Program-made: the position numbers and the translations under genes
Notes under the pieces: model-generated
What the model saw: the letters and a program-made list of their open reading frames with translations, nothing else
Databases searched by the model: none
Told to the model about the DNA's origin: nothing
Source: Eucommia ulmoides
Taxonomy: Eukaryota; Streptophyta; Magnoliopsida; Garryales; Eucommiaceae
Assembly: GCA_016647705.1 (NCBI GenBank)
Contig: CM028326.1
Location: 28,655,401-28,719,400 of the forward strand
Direction of reading: 5' to 3'
DNA: 64,000 nt
In this document: positions 1-9,727 of the stretch, one piece after another
Layout: each line of letters begins with the position of its first letter
How positions within the stretch are numbered: the stretch's first letter is position 1

Positions 1-336
1 ATATTAATCAAACCATATTAAAACTATTCAAGATCATGTCAAGAACATTAAGAATGTCTGAGAATATGTTAAGAACATATGAGGACCCAAAATATCTAAC
101 AACATGTTAAAAACATGTGAGGATCCCAACAAAACATCTATCACATCATGATTTAAGAACATGTTGTGCATAGTCTTTATGATTCATTTATGAACTCTTT
201 AAACTGAACTCTTATAATTGTTAATCCAACCATATAACCGTTAATAATTGATTTAGTTTATGTTAAACGTCATGATCATAGTCTGGCACTAAGTCTTCAG
301 GCTAGTGGACTGGCACTATATATATATATATATACT
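1..336. other. Intergenic stretch, no gene recognised
   Basis: AT-rich sequence with loosely repeated ACATGTTAA/AACATGTGAGGA phrases between about 40 and 170 and a short TA run ending just before the LTR at 337. The five bases ATACT at 332-336 are the left target duplication of the LTR that follows. I see no coding sequence here. Confidence 0.6.
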
Positions 337-527
337 TGATAGATGTAAAATACTTATCTACTTCTAAACCGGATTTGGTAGTTTTTGAGTGAATTAGTTA
401 TATTTAATTGTGTTTTTGTTAGTTTTTATGTAATTCAAGTGTAGGGATGCAAACAAGTGATAAACGAGCGAAAATGGTGGGAAAATGGTAAAGAAATGAT
501 AAAGAAATAAGGTTTCAAGATCACAAG

Positions 528-724
528 AGCCACTGCTGCAGCGAAGAAGCCAGCGTCGCGGCAGTGAGAATGCAGATAAGTGCTGAAAATACACAAAGTC
601 CCACCGCTGTGACGAGAATCCCACGATCGCAACGGTAAAAGATCAGAGAGTTGGGATCCAATCCCACGGCCGCGGCCGTGAACGATCAAAATGTAACCGA
701 CTCATCCCACCACCGCGGCCGTGG
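528..724. repeat. Palindromic motif block in the outer family A LTR
   Basis: A GC-rich block in otherwise AT-rich DNA, 191-388 bp into the LTR. It includes the perfect 16-bp palindrome CACGGCCGCGGCCGTG at 665-680, CCACCGCGGCCGTGG at about 709-724, and weaker units such as CTGCTGCAGCG at about 530. AT-rich DNA with a possible promoter (around 750-790) follows directly. Confidence 0.8.
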
Positions 725-876
725 GCTCTGCACAGCAAAATAGATATTTTGAGATATTTTGAAACCTTGTGCCTATTAATACCTATTCTCCTCATTCCCT
801 TAAGAACTCTTGGATGCTTGGAGACCCCTTACACCTTACATAATTTAGGAGTAGATTAGATTACTTTTAGGAAGTG

Positions 877-2364
877 TAATAGGTGTGAAAAACCTATCTA
901 TTTTTAAACTGGATTTGTTAATTTTCAAGATTTTTAGTTATATTTAATTGTGTTTTAGTGTGTTTTAGTATAGAACAGGGAAAGGACATCAAAGGGCGAC
1001 AAACAAGTGAAAACGGTGGAGAAATAGTGAACAAAATGTGCAAAACAGGGTTTCGGTAAATGAAGATCACTGCCTAGGCGGAAAAGAGGCAGAATGTTGC
1101 AGTGATAAAGGGATGAACCACCGCCTAGGCGAGAAAAGATCAGAATGATATGCCAGCAACTACCGCCTAGGCAGAGAAACCACCGCCTAGGCGAAGATCC
1201 GACAGAAACTTAACCGACTTAAGTCCACCGCCTAAGCGGTGAACCACCGCTTAGGCGGTGACACTCTGCACAGACATATCTATTTTTAGATATTTTGAAG
1301 ATATTTCCAAACCTTACCTATTTAACCCTTTTCTCCACCAAACCTCAAAAGCCAGATACGTGAGAGGAGGCTCCGGTTGAAATCTTGAGAGCTCTCCTTC
1401 CACCTTAGTTAGGTTTAGGTAATTTAGGAAGTAGATTAGATTAGTTTAGGAGGTTTTCTTGGTCAATCCTTGAATATCTAGAAGAGGAAGTTCATCAACG
1501 GAGAAGAGGAAGCTCGGGAGGACTGTTCTTTGGCGAAAGTGGACTACTCCACTTTGAGATTTGGCTTTTCTTCCCTTGTTTCCATCTTTATATATAATGT
1601 TTATTGTTGATGATGATGATATCCTCTTGATTTAATGTTGTATTGTCTAAGAACATGTTAGTGTAATTTAGAGATTAGTTAGGGAAATGTGTAGTTGTGT
1701 AAATACTCGTTTGGTTTAATATACGTTTCTTTAATGGTTGTTGCTTTTAAGTCCGATTGTGTTTATCATTTGATGACGATCTTAATATTCTTGTAATGGT
1801 ATTAGGGTTGGATTTGAGAATCTAGGGTTTGACACTCGGAAGAGGTAACCCTGGATTCGGACTAGGGTAAACACATCATTACGACCTAACGACCCGGGAG
1901 GGCGTTAATTAGTGTGCAATCGATGACGTTGTGTCAAGACTCACGTGGTCTAGAGTCATTAAGACATTGAGGGGGACCTCTTCGTCGACACGAAGTTGCG
2001 TATTCCCTCATCTTACACTCGAAAGAGATGGCGGACGAGTTTACGAACCGAGATTGTCGAATACCTAAACTCCGTTATTGTTAACCGAACGAAATCAAAC
2101 GTGTATTAAGTGAACGAAATCAATCCCTAATTAATCAACCTAGTTAGAATTAACTCACTAATTGTAGTTTAGCTTAGTTTAATTTCAATTCATGTCTTCC
2201 GTCGTCAGGATAACACGAGACTACGTCAATTGCGATATTCAATTCAATTATTCACACTTTTCTCTGTGGGAACGATATCCGATCTTCAAAGATCTACTAT
2301 ATTAAAACTTTAGACCTCGTATACTTGCGACCATAAGTAGGCGTGCACAAATGCGCCCCTGCCA
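877..2364 (+). mobile_element. Solo LTR, family A, inserted inside an older family A LTR
   Basis: This 1,488-bp unit runs from TAATAGGTG, apparently a decayed TGATAGGTG, to CCCCTGCCA. It is flanked by AAGTG at 872-876 and 2365-2369. The host LTR resumes at exactly the homologous position on each side. Landmarks shared with the host copy include the AGAAGAGGAAGCTCGGGAGG phrase (about 1501 here, about 2416 in the host) and the GGATTCGGACTAGGGT phrase (about 1854 here, about 2754 in the host). Confidence 0.9.
1069..1260. repeat. Palindromic motif block in the inner family A LTR
   Basis: At the same offset in the LTR as in the outer copy (192-384 bp) but with a different core, CCTAGG instead of GGCCGC. 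Units include ACCGCCTAGGCG several times, CACCGCCTAAGCGGTG at 1226-1241 and CACCGCTTAGGCGGTG at 1245-1260. The last two differ at the central four bases, CTAA against TTAG. Confidence 0.85.
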
Positions 2365-3262
2365 AAGTGATTTTAGCAAATTCTTGAAGAGCTAAAAGAG
2401 GAAGTTTATCAATGGAGAAGAGGAAGCTCGGGAGGATCGTTTTTTGGCCAAAGTGGACCACTCCACTTTAAGATTTGATATTTATTTCCTTGTTTCTATC
2501 TTTGTACTTAATGATTTATCGTAAATGGTGATTTTCTCTTGGTTTAATGTTTCAATGGCTAAAATCAAGTTAATTTAGTTAGATATTAGCCAGGGTTAGA
2601 TGTAATTCATGTAAATACCTTTTTGGTTGAATATAAGTTAATTTTAATGGTTTGTTATCCAATTCCAATTGTGTTTACCATTATTTCACATTTATTATGC
2701 TTGTTACGATAAACCGAGAATACGGGATTTGACACTCAAAAGAGGCAACCCCGGATTCGGACTAGGGTTAAACACAACGCGATGATCCAATAACCCGAGA
2801 GGAAGTTGGAGAGTGTGCAATCCATGAGGTTGGGTCAAGACTCACGTGATTATGTGTTCGGAAAGGCGTTCGAGGGGGACTTCGGCGTCAACGCGAAGTC
2901 ATGTATTCGCTCGCTTTTCACTCGAAAGAGGGAGCGAGTGAGTTATAGATACCGAGATTGTTGGATGTGATAATAACCGTTATTGATAACTAAACTAAGC
3001 CAAATAGGTACTAAGTGAATGAAATCGATTCCTAGTTAATTAGTGTAATTAGAATTAATCCTTAGGAGTAGTTTTAATTAGTTTAATTTAAATATTAAAT
3101 TGAATCATCAGGATAATATGAGACTACGTAAATTGCGGTACTCAATTATTCACACTTTCCCTGTGGACACGATACCCAATCTTAACTGATCCACTATTCT
3201 AAAACTTTGACCTCGTACACTTGCGAGTGTAAGTAGCAGCGTATTCACGTGCTACCAATACT

Positions 3263-3933
3263 ACACCAACAGACCCTTATGGATAAAAATTCGAGATAAA
3301 GAGAAGACCTCTATTCCATCGGGGATATGTGTGGCCCTTCTTCAGAAACCTTCCTCTCTTTCTTAGTTGCAAGTAGGATTGGCATATATATATGGTATTT
3401 TTTTTTTTTTTTCTTTTTCACTAACAATGTAAAAACAAACACTAACATGTCTAAACAAATGATTTTGGTTAAAGTGTTCTTGACAAAATCAAAGAGATCA
3501 TTTACATATCATGTTGTGATTCATGTCTTGTTTAATAATAAAATCAACTAAAACTAGTTATATCCTTAAATAAACAACTATATGATGACCTGATCTTTGG
3601 TTATTCGCCAAAGTACGTAGGCAACCTCATACGGGTTTGGTTACCTTTAATAAATAAAAACATATCATTTTAACCTTAAAAAAACAAACTATGTGATGAC
3701 CTAATTCTCATTAATTTGAGATACGTAAGCAACTCATGTACGATTTTGGTCATATGTCTAAATAATTTAGTTTTTGTTTGCATGAAATTACATGTCGACC
3801 TGATTTTCCGTGTTTACCAAGATATGTAGGCAACCTTTATAAGGTTCGGTCTTTCAAAAATACAAAAATATTTTCATTTCATATAGCTTGCATGTTAGAA
3901 CTACATGTCAACCTGATTCCCTATGAAAACAGG
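3263..3933. repeat. Degenerate tandem repeat of about 105 bp
   Basis: From about 3575 the phrases GATGACCTGATT and TACGTAGGCAACC recur with a period of 100-108 bp; the second falls at 3614, 3722 and 3823. A fourth unit starts at about 3902 and is cut off by the LTR that begins at 3934. The stretch 3263-3570 shows nothing recognisable beyond a T-run near 3400. Confidence 0.65.
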
Positions 3934-5523
3934 TGTTGACCCAGTGAGCTACCCAAGAGGGGGGTGAATTAGGTAGATAAAAAATTAATCCAAATAATAA
4001 TACTTCAAAAAATCAAATAATTAATTTTTACCCTAAATTAATTATTATCTTTATAGCAGCGGAAATATATTATCAACTAGGTGCACACCTAAACAAAAAA
4101 TATAAATAATGTAAAGAAAGCAGCACACTAGAAATTTATACTGGTTCACCAAGCTATTCTTAGCGAATCCAATCCCCCGAGCTCTGCGGAGATTCGTACC
4201 CACTAATCACTATGATTCATTTGACCAGGTAGGAACCAAACCCTTACAAAATGATTCTTTTCACAAGTTCAGAATCAACCTTTACAATTGCTTTTCACCC
4301 TATCTTTTTCTCAGGCAAAATATTAACCTAATTCTTTTATACCTAGGCTAAGAATTAAATCTCACACAAAAATCACTCCAAATATCCTTTTACCCGATAA
4401 GGATTAAACCATTACAAATTCACTCAAAATTAATTCTATTCATGAAGAATTGACATCTAATCTTTTTGTACTCTAGGCAAATATCAAAACCTCAATCTCT
4501 TTACTAGAAAAGATTGAAACCAGCTACCCTTTGATTAGACACTCCCAATAGTATCTAATCCGACACACAACTCACTAATTACAAAATTGATAAGCCTTTT
4601 TTCCACTCGGAGCTTCTACCACCCCAGATTAATTTGAACTCAATTAATGTCCTGATACTAGTGATAGAAATACAGTGAGAATTTTAAAATCTGATTTTAA
4701 TAAAACAGGTAGCAAATAATTTAGCACGTAATCAGATTTTCTTAACAAATCGTTTCAAAAATAATTTTCAATTTAAAATTCAGTAAAATTATTTCAAAGA
4801 TCAAAATTCCAAGTATTAAACAATAATATCACACAACAGTTAATAGCAAAAATTTAGAACAATCTCACCAAGAATCCACCGAATAAAGAATGATTAGCAA
4901 TGAAACTTCAAGTCGGCAGTAGCAATAATCCATAACAATTTTTCTTAAGAACACTTCTCAAGAATACTTCTCACAATACACTCAGTATGATTTTAGAATG
5001 ATAACTCTTAGAAAGCACAAGAACTGAATAGCTCTTAAGATATAAATGATTGGGATTATTGAAACCTAAAAAACGCAGGTCTATTTATATGGAATTAGAG
5101 CAAGCCCTCCAACAGTTAATTCCCGTATATCATGACAAATAATTATTCTAATAGACCCCTTATATCATTATAACTTAATCCTGGTATAATTTACTCAATT
5201 ATAACTCTTGAAATGTTCAATTAAGTCCCTCAAACTGTAAGACCCAAATTTTAGCACGTACGTAATTTTAGTTGCATTCTAAAGCATTTAGAAAATTACG
5301 AGGTAGAAATATGCCAATTAACATTCAAATTAAAAGTTTAGGGGTCAATTTGAAAATTTACAAACATTTATTCCAAATTTTTCATTTATTTCTAAATTAA
5401 AATTTTTAGGGGTGAAATTATAATTTAAAAAAAATCTTAAATGTGAATTGAATTAAAAGGAGATTTAAAGAAATATAGGGGGAAGAAAGAGTAATTAGAT
5501 AAAAATATTATATTATATTATAT

Positions 5524-5540
5524 TATATATATATGTGTGT

Positions 5541-5571
<31 letters not shown>
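5524..5571. repeat. Compound AT/GT/GC/GT microsatellite
   Basis: Alternating purine-pyrimidine run: AT repeats, then GT, then GCGCGCGCGCGCG, then GT. The whole tract is Z-DNA-compatible. It lies about 290 bp into the gypsy solo LTR. Confidence 0.9.
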
Positions 5572-6267
5572 CCGTGAGATCAATCGGAGACAGAGAGAAC
5601 GGGAAGTGGACGACGTGGCAAGTTAGGATCAAATGTAACCACTTAATTCATGCATATAAAACGATCCATGCAATCATCATGATCAAAAATCTCAAAGGGA
5701 GGAAATCAGATACACAAAAATCAGAGACAGAGAGAGAATCGGAGGTGACCGGCTGTGTGTTCCTCCGGCGGGTGTAGGTGAGGCATCATCGTTTGGTGTG
5801 TGTTCATTTGTGTATATGTGAACGTTGTGTATGGATTTGTGTGTTATGTTTTGTTCGTCTCCGGTGTGAGTGTGGGTGAGTGTGTCCTGTTCACAGGTGG
5901 TGTGTGTGGGTGTCGTCGTCGTTGATCAGTCGGTGATCAACAGTGTGTATGTGTGTGTGTTTCATTGTGTGCATGTGACCGAACGTGTGTGCTGTGAGTG
6001 TGTGTTGATTTACTGAAAACCAAACAGGGCCGATAGTAGTGTGTACATGTGACCAGTAGCCGTTCGTCTGATGTGCATGTGGGTGTGTATGTTTTCTCCG
6101 ATATTTGCAGTGTATGTGTGTGGGTTGATGAGTGGGGGAACGTCAGAGAGGTGTAAGTGTGTTTTGATCGTTGGGGAGGGACAGTGAGTGAGCTATCGGA
6201 GATAATGAAGAGAGAGGGAGAAAAACTGGGTTGAACAAAACAGAACTTGATGGAGGAAGAAGACGAC

Positions 6268-6446
6268 GAGCGTTCACCGAGGTGGTAGCGCATCACCTAG
6301 GCGGTGAGACGCAGAAAGCAAAAATTGAGCTAATGTAGCATTCGCCGCGGTGGTGGACGTATCTCCGAGGTGGTGACGAGTCAATGAGCAGATTAAAGAA
6401 AGAAAGAGGTGCGTTCACCAAGGCGATGGAAGTATCGCCTAGGCGC
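6268..6446. repeat. Palindromic motif block in the gypsy solo LTR
   Basis: Six units of the type CACCnAGGtGGTG occur: TTCACCGAGGTGGT, CACCTAGGCGGTG, CGCCGCGGTGGT, CTCCGAGGTGGTG, CACCAAGGCGATGG and CGCCTAGGCGC. They sit in pairs separated by 7-8 bp, with about 60-70 bp between pairs. The CGCCTAGGCG core matches the block in the unrelated family A LTR at 1069-1260. Confidence 0.8.
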
Positions 6447-6980
6447 TAAACCAGAGACAGGAAAAAAAAACAGTTGAACTTCAACAATTTGTAAAAAGGT
6501 AAAAATTTCGACCAAATTCTAATTTTGTTAAATTTAACTACTAACATCAAAATTTCTTAACCAGGATAATAAATTTTGTGACCGTTCATAATAATAAATA
6601 AACTAAATAATAATTTTTCATCAAAAATATGTGGAATGGGAAATCGTGAAATTTAGGGCCTGCATTGCATGAGTAGGTTATGTTGAATAAAATATTAATT
6701 TAGGCTCTATTACTATTAGGTTCGCAGGCACCGACGTTTCGGTAGAATGTGGTCAGTGAAAGTTTTGCAAGGCAGATAACAAGGTGAGTGTACTGTCTTC
6801 TACATAAATATGTAAACTGTTATTTTTGTATAAATTGTATAAAATGTGCTTATTTAAAAATGGACAAATTTTGAACTTATGTGGATCAAGTAGTTTTGGT
6901 GCTAAAAGTGGGAATATGATATTGGATTAAATCGGTTTTGGAGATAGAGGGTGATTTTGTTGGTCCGACTATGCCATAGT

Positions 6981-7052
6981 TTCTTCCTGTAAGGGATGCG
7001 AATTTTCTTCCTGTAAGGGATGTGGATATTCTTCCCGTAAGGGATGTGAATT
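6981..7052. repeat. Three 23-24-bp tandem repeats in the gypsy solo LTR
   Basis: Units begin TTCTTCCTGTAAGGGATG at 6981 and 7004 and TTCTTCCCGTAAGGGATG at about 7028. A comparable array of longer units occupies the corresponding part of the LTRs at 44325-44470 and 53145-53285. Confidence 0.8.
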
Positions 7053-7209
7053 ACCTACTAGGCAAAGTCCGGCAAGGTGGTTTTACCCATCAGGAAGGCA
7101 AATCCTATGGGTGGTACGGTACCGTTGCAACTCCCGATCGTGAGGTTAAAACAATCCTATGGCTAGTAGGAAGGTGGTGTAGTGTATTGTAGTATACGAT
7201 GAACTATTT

Positions 7210-7212
<3 letters not shown>

Positions 7213-7250
<38 letters not shown>
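7213..7250. repeat. TA microsatellite
   Basis: Uninterrupted TA repeat of about 38 bp in the gypsy solo LTR. A shorter TA run occurs near 7402-7420. Confidence 0.9.
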
Positions 7251-7253
<3 letters not shown>

Positions 7254-8269
7254 CTTTAAATGGATTGGTGTATACTTATATATTGGTGTAGTTACACTGG
7301 TTGACTTTCACTACTTGGATAGGATGTTTAAAAATATTTGGATTGATTGACCTAAAATAATCGGGTTGGTTGATATCAAATGTTTGAATTGGATATTTTC
7401 AATATATATATATATATATATTGGGTTATTTTATTTGTGAAAGGAAAACTAGCTTTCCGTGCGGTATGTGATTTTCATATTATTACTTTGAAATGTGACA
7501 TTTAAATTCTTATACTTGATCCATACAAAACGTTTTTATTATGAAGATAGTACACCGATAAAATTTTTGATTTCAGGTGCTGCGGCTAGAAGTTGGTCCC
7601 CATTAGGTAGAGTCCAGCGATAGTGTTGTTTGGGAGTGGGCCGTTTGAAGCGAACCCGTGGGAGGTTCAGTATTATTATTTTACTGATATTATTTTGTTG
7701 TACATATATTCAGGGACGGGTGTGTCCCAGTTGGGAGAAGTTGTATGGTTTGTATGCCTGCATATGATATTATATGTATGTGTTCTGGTTGGTTGGTCGT
7801 TCAGGGGGTGTCATGTTAATGTCACGCCGGCCCCGGGTGACGGGTGTCCGGGGTGAGGTGTGACAAACATTTTCTCAAACTCAATTAGATAGGATAGATA
7901 GAATTATATGACCTAAATTGAGAAATATTCAAAATACATGAATCATATCCATAGGGATAATAAAATATCAACTATATATCTTAAATTCCATCAGATCCCT
8001 AAGATATCTCTCATATACTAACCATAAAACAGCTAGTAATGGCCACTTTTTGGATCAAAACCATAAAATCCTCGAATCCTGAAACTAACCGTTGGTTGAC
8101 CGACCAGAAGGCATAAGTCGACCGCCCGATTCAGGATGTAAACCAAGCCAAAAACTCTATGGCCATAGGTCGACCTCTACTTATTCATCTGTCGACCGAA
8201 CAATTCATTGAGTTTCACAGGTCAACCGCTCCCATCTGTCTATCGACCTAATGATCGCGTCACATTTTA

Positions 8270-8720
8270 TGCGATCTAATACTACTAAACTAAATGTTGT
8301 TAATCTTTTGAATAAATTAAATTAGTTGAAATTGATCTATTTTCATTTGTTTTAGATTAATATTTTATTTTTCTTATATTAAAACCCAAAATTCATATCA
8401 AAATTTGTTTTCACCGATCCCTGTGGTTCGACACCCTACTTAAACACCGTATTACATCAGTATCGCGGTACCATTTTAAAGGGTATTATTTTTTAGTGAT
8501 CAAATTTTGGCGCCGTTGCCGGGGATTGGCATTGTTAATTGTTGAATTTAATTATTATTTTCTTTACTTGTTTAATAATAAAAAAATAAAAATCAGAAAA
8601 ATAATATAAAAATAAAACAGAAATAGTATCGAGAAAAAAAAAACAACAAATAAATAAATAAGTAAGATACCAAACAAAAAGTAATAAAGCAAAACCTAAA
8701 CAGTGATCGGAAAAAAAAAA
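8270..8720 (+). mobile_element. Fragment of an Athila/Tat-type element: LTR 3' end, tRNA-Asp primer site, leader
   Basis: The phrase CCCTGTGGTTCGACACCC at about 8420 resembles an Athila/Tat LTR 3' end. The LTR seems to stop at TGATCA (8502). TGGCGCCGTTGCCGGGGAT at 8508-8526 is complementary to the 3' end of plant tRNA-Asp, the primer used by Athila/Tat retrotransposons. About 190 bp of AT-rich leader follow without any gag reading frame. Only this junction fragment survives. Confidence 0.75.
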
Positions 8721-8739
8721 TAGTGGTCTAGATCACCTT

Positions 8740-9727
8740 ACCTTCACGCTTGATTTGTCACCCACAATTCATCTTCCCTATGGCACAATGGTCTAGATCA
8801 TTCTTCCACTCAAGTTATGTTTTACTTAGGTAATAAAAAATTGTTATCTTCTACCTTCAAATTAAAATCCTATGTTTTTTTTTTGTTCTGGATGTGCTTT
8901 GGGAAAGTCTACTCACCTCCCTTTTCTCTTGTCTAATATAATAAAATGTCTTTTCCATTCCTTTAGCTCACTCTGATATATGGCAATTTCCAGTGCTTTC
9001 GATTTCTAGTTATCAATATTATATGTTATTCAATGATGATTACACTTGCTTCACTTGCCTTTACTTTATGAAACAAAAATCTAAAGTTATCCATCATTTT
9101 AGAATTGTCTTAGCTTATATCCACACTCAATTTTTCACTGGTGTCCGACAATTTCAAAGTGATGGTGGTAGGAAATATGATAGTGCCCCCTTTCAAATCC
9201 CTTTGTTTTTCCCTCGGTATTTATTTTCGCCTCTCTTGTCCTCACACTCTAAATAAAATAGTCTTGTTGAACGTAAACATCGCCACATTACTGACATGTC
9301 TTATCACAAGTAATGTCCCTCTCAATCACCAGCCTCAAGCAATCTTCATTATTGTTTACTTAGTTAACTATCTCCCTTTCTCTAAACTTTAGTGGTTCTT
9401 ATCGTTTCTCGTCTTTATGGCCATACTCCTTTACTCTGAGTTGCGTGTGTTTGGATGTGTATGTTATCCGTATTTAGGTGTTTACTTCACTGATAAACTT
9501 CTACCACAATGTTTGTTTTTAGGCTATAGTGAACAACATAAGGGCTATCGTTATTTAGATCGCCGAACTAGCAGAGTTTATATTTTTTGGATGTTCATTT
9601 CAATGAACAATACTTTCTATTCACATTTAACACCAAAAATACTCCACAAGTCTCATCATCGTGAGCATTTGTTCTTCTACTACCTCTAGTTCTTGTGATG
9701 TCTCTACAGTCTACTTATCAAAATAAC
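8740..9727 (+). pseudogene. Dead Ty1-copia element 1: integrase fragment
   Basis: Translation in shifting frames gives integrase core residues: an HSDIW-like start near 8965, then FNDDYTCFTCLYFMKQKS and FQSDGGRKYDS at 8990-9190. An ERKHRH motif with frame breaks lies near 9265-9300, and the C-terminal LRVFGCVCYPYL and LFLGYSEQHKGYRYLDRR at 9420-9570. Frameshifts and stops occur throughout, so it cannot encode a working enzyme. Upstream gag and the 5' LTR are not recognisable. The element is broken by a solo LTR at 9728 and resumes at 12135 with the linker and reverse transcriptase. Confidence 0.8.

Larger units (their letters stand above)
337..3257 (+). mobile_element. Solo LTR, family A (Ty3-gypsy Tat/Athila-like), interrupted by a second copy of itself
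   Basis: The LTR begins TGATAGATG and ends GTGCTACCA. It is flanked by a perfect 5-bp duplication, ATACT at 332-336 and 3258-3262. Positions 877-2369 are a later insertion of the same family plus its target duplication, so the outer LTR is about 1,428 bp. Its 3' part holds the phrases CCTGTGGACACGATACCC and CTCGTACACTTGCGAG, resembling the 3' ends of Tat/Athila LTRs; that lineage call is inference. No internal region or second LTR accompanies it, so it looks like a solo LTR left by LTR-LTR recombination. Confidence 0.85.
5236..7865 (+). mobile_element. Solo LTR of a Ty3-gypsy chromovirus-like element
   Basis: It runs from TGTAAGACCC to GAGGTGTGACA, 2,630 bp, inside the family B LTR. Ends and internal order resemble the LTRs of the chromovirus at 43672-54502: TGTAA start, GTGTGACA end, a repeat array, and a GGTTCGCAGGC stretch near 6720. 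It is a different, larger subfamily. CAAAC occurs at both borders (5231-5235 and 7864-7868) but overlaps the terminal CA, so the target duplication is not fully resolved. No second LTR or coding domain accompanies it. Confidence 0.75.
3934..8265 (+). mobile_element. Family B LTR (copy a), split by a gypsy solo LTR and truncated at the 3' end
   Basis: It starts TGTTGACCCAGTGAGC followed by CCAAGAGGGGGGTGAATTAG, matching in reverse complement the copy at 50615-52664 and, less closely, the copy at 9728-12134. Positions 5236-7865 are a nested insertion. Sequence after 7866 continues the LTR with GTCGACC-type motifs at 8095-8255. The expected 3' terminus of the family (GGATTTAACA in copy b) is missing, and sequence of a different element follows from about 8270. 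The right boundary is approximate. Confidence 0.75.

Noticed and set aside
5535-6296. Frames of 80 and 119 codons in the gypsy solo LTR
   Set aside because: They cover GT/GC microsatellites and TGTGTG-rich DNA, giving His/Thr or Cys/Arg runs.
5231-7868. CAAAC as the perfect target duplication of the gypsy solo LTR
   Set aside because: It overlaps the terminal CA of the LTR. Using it would leave the LTR ending in TGTGA, so I report it as unresolved.
8508-8526. Possible tRNA-Asp gene
   Set aside because: Only the complement of the tRNA 3' end is present, next to an LTR terminus. It is a primer binding site.
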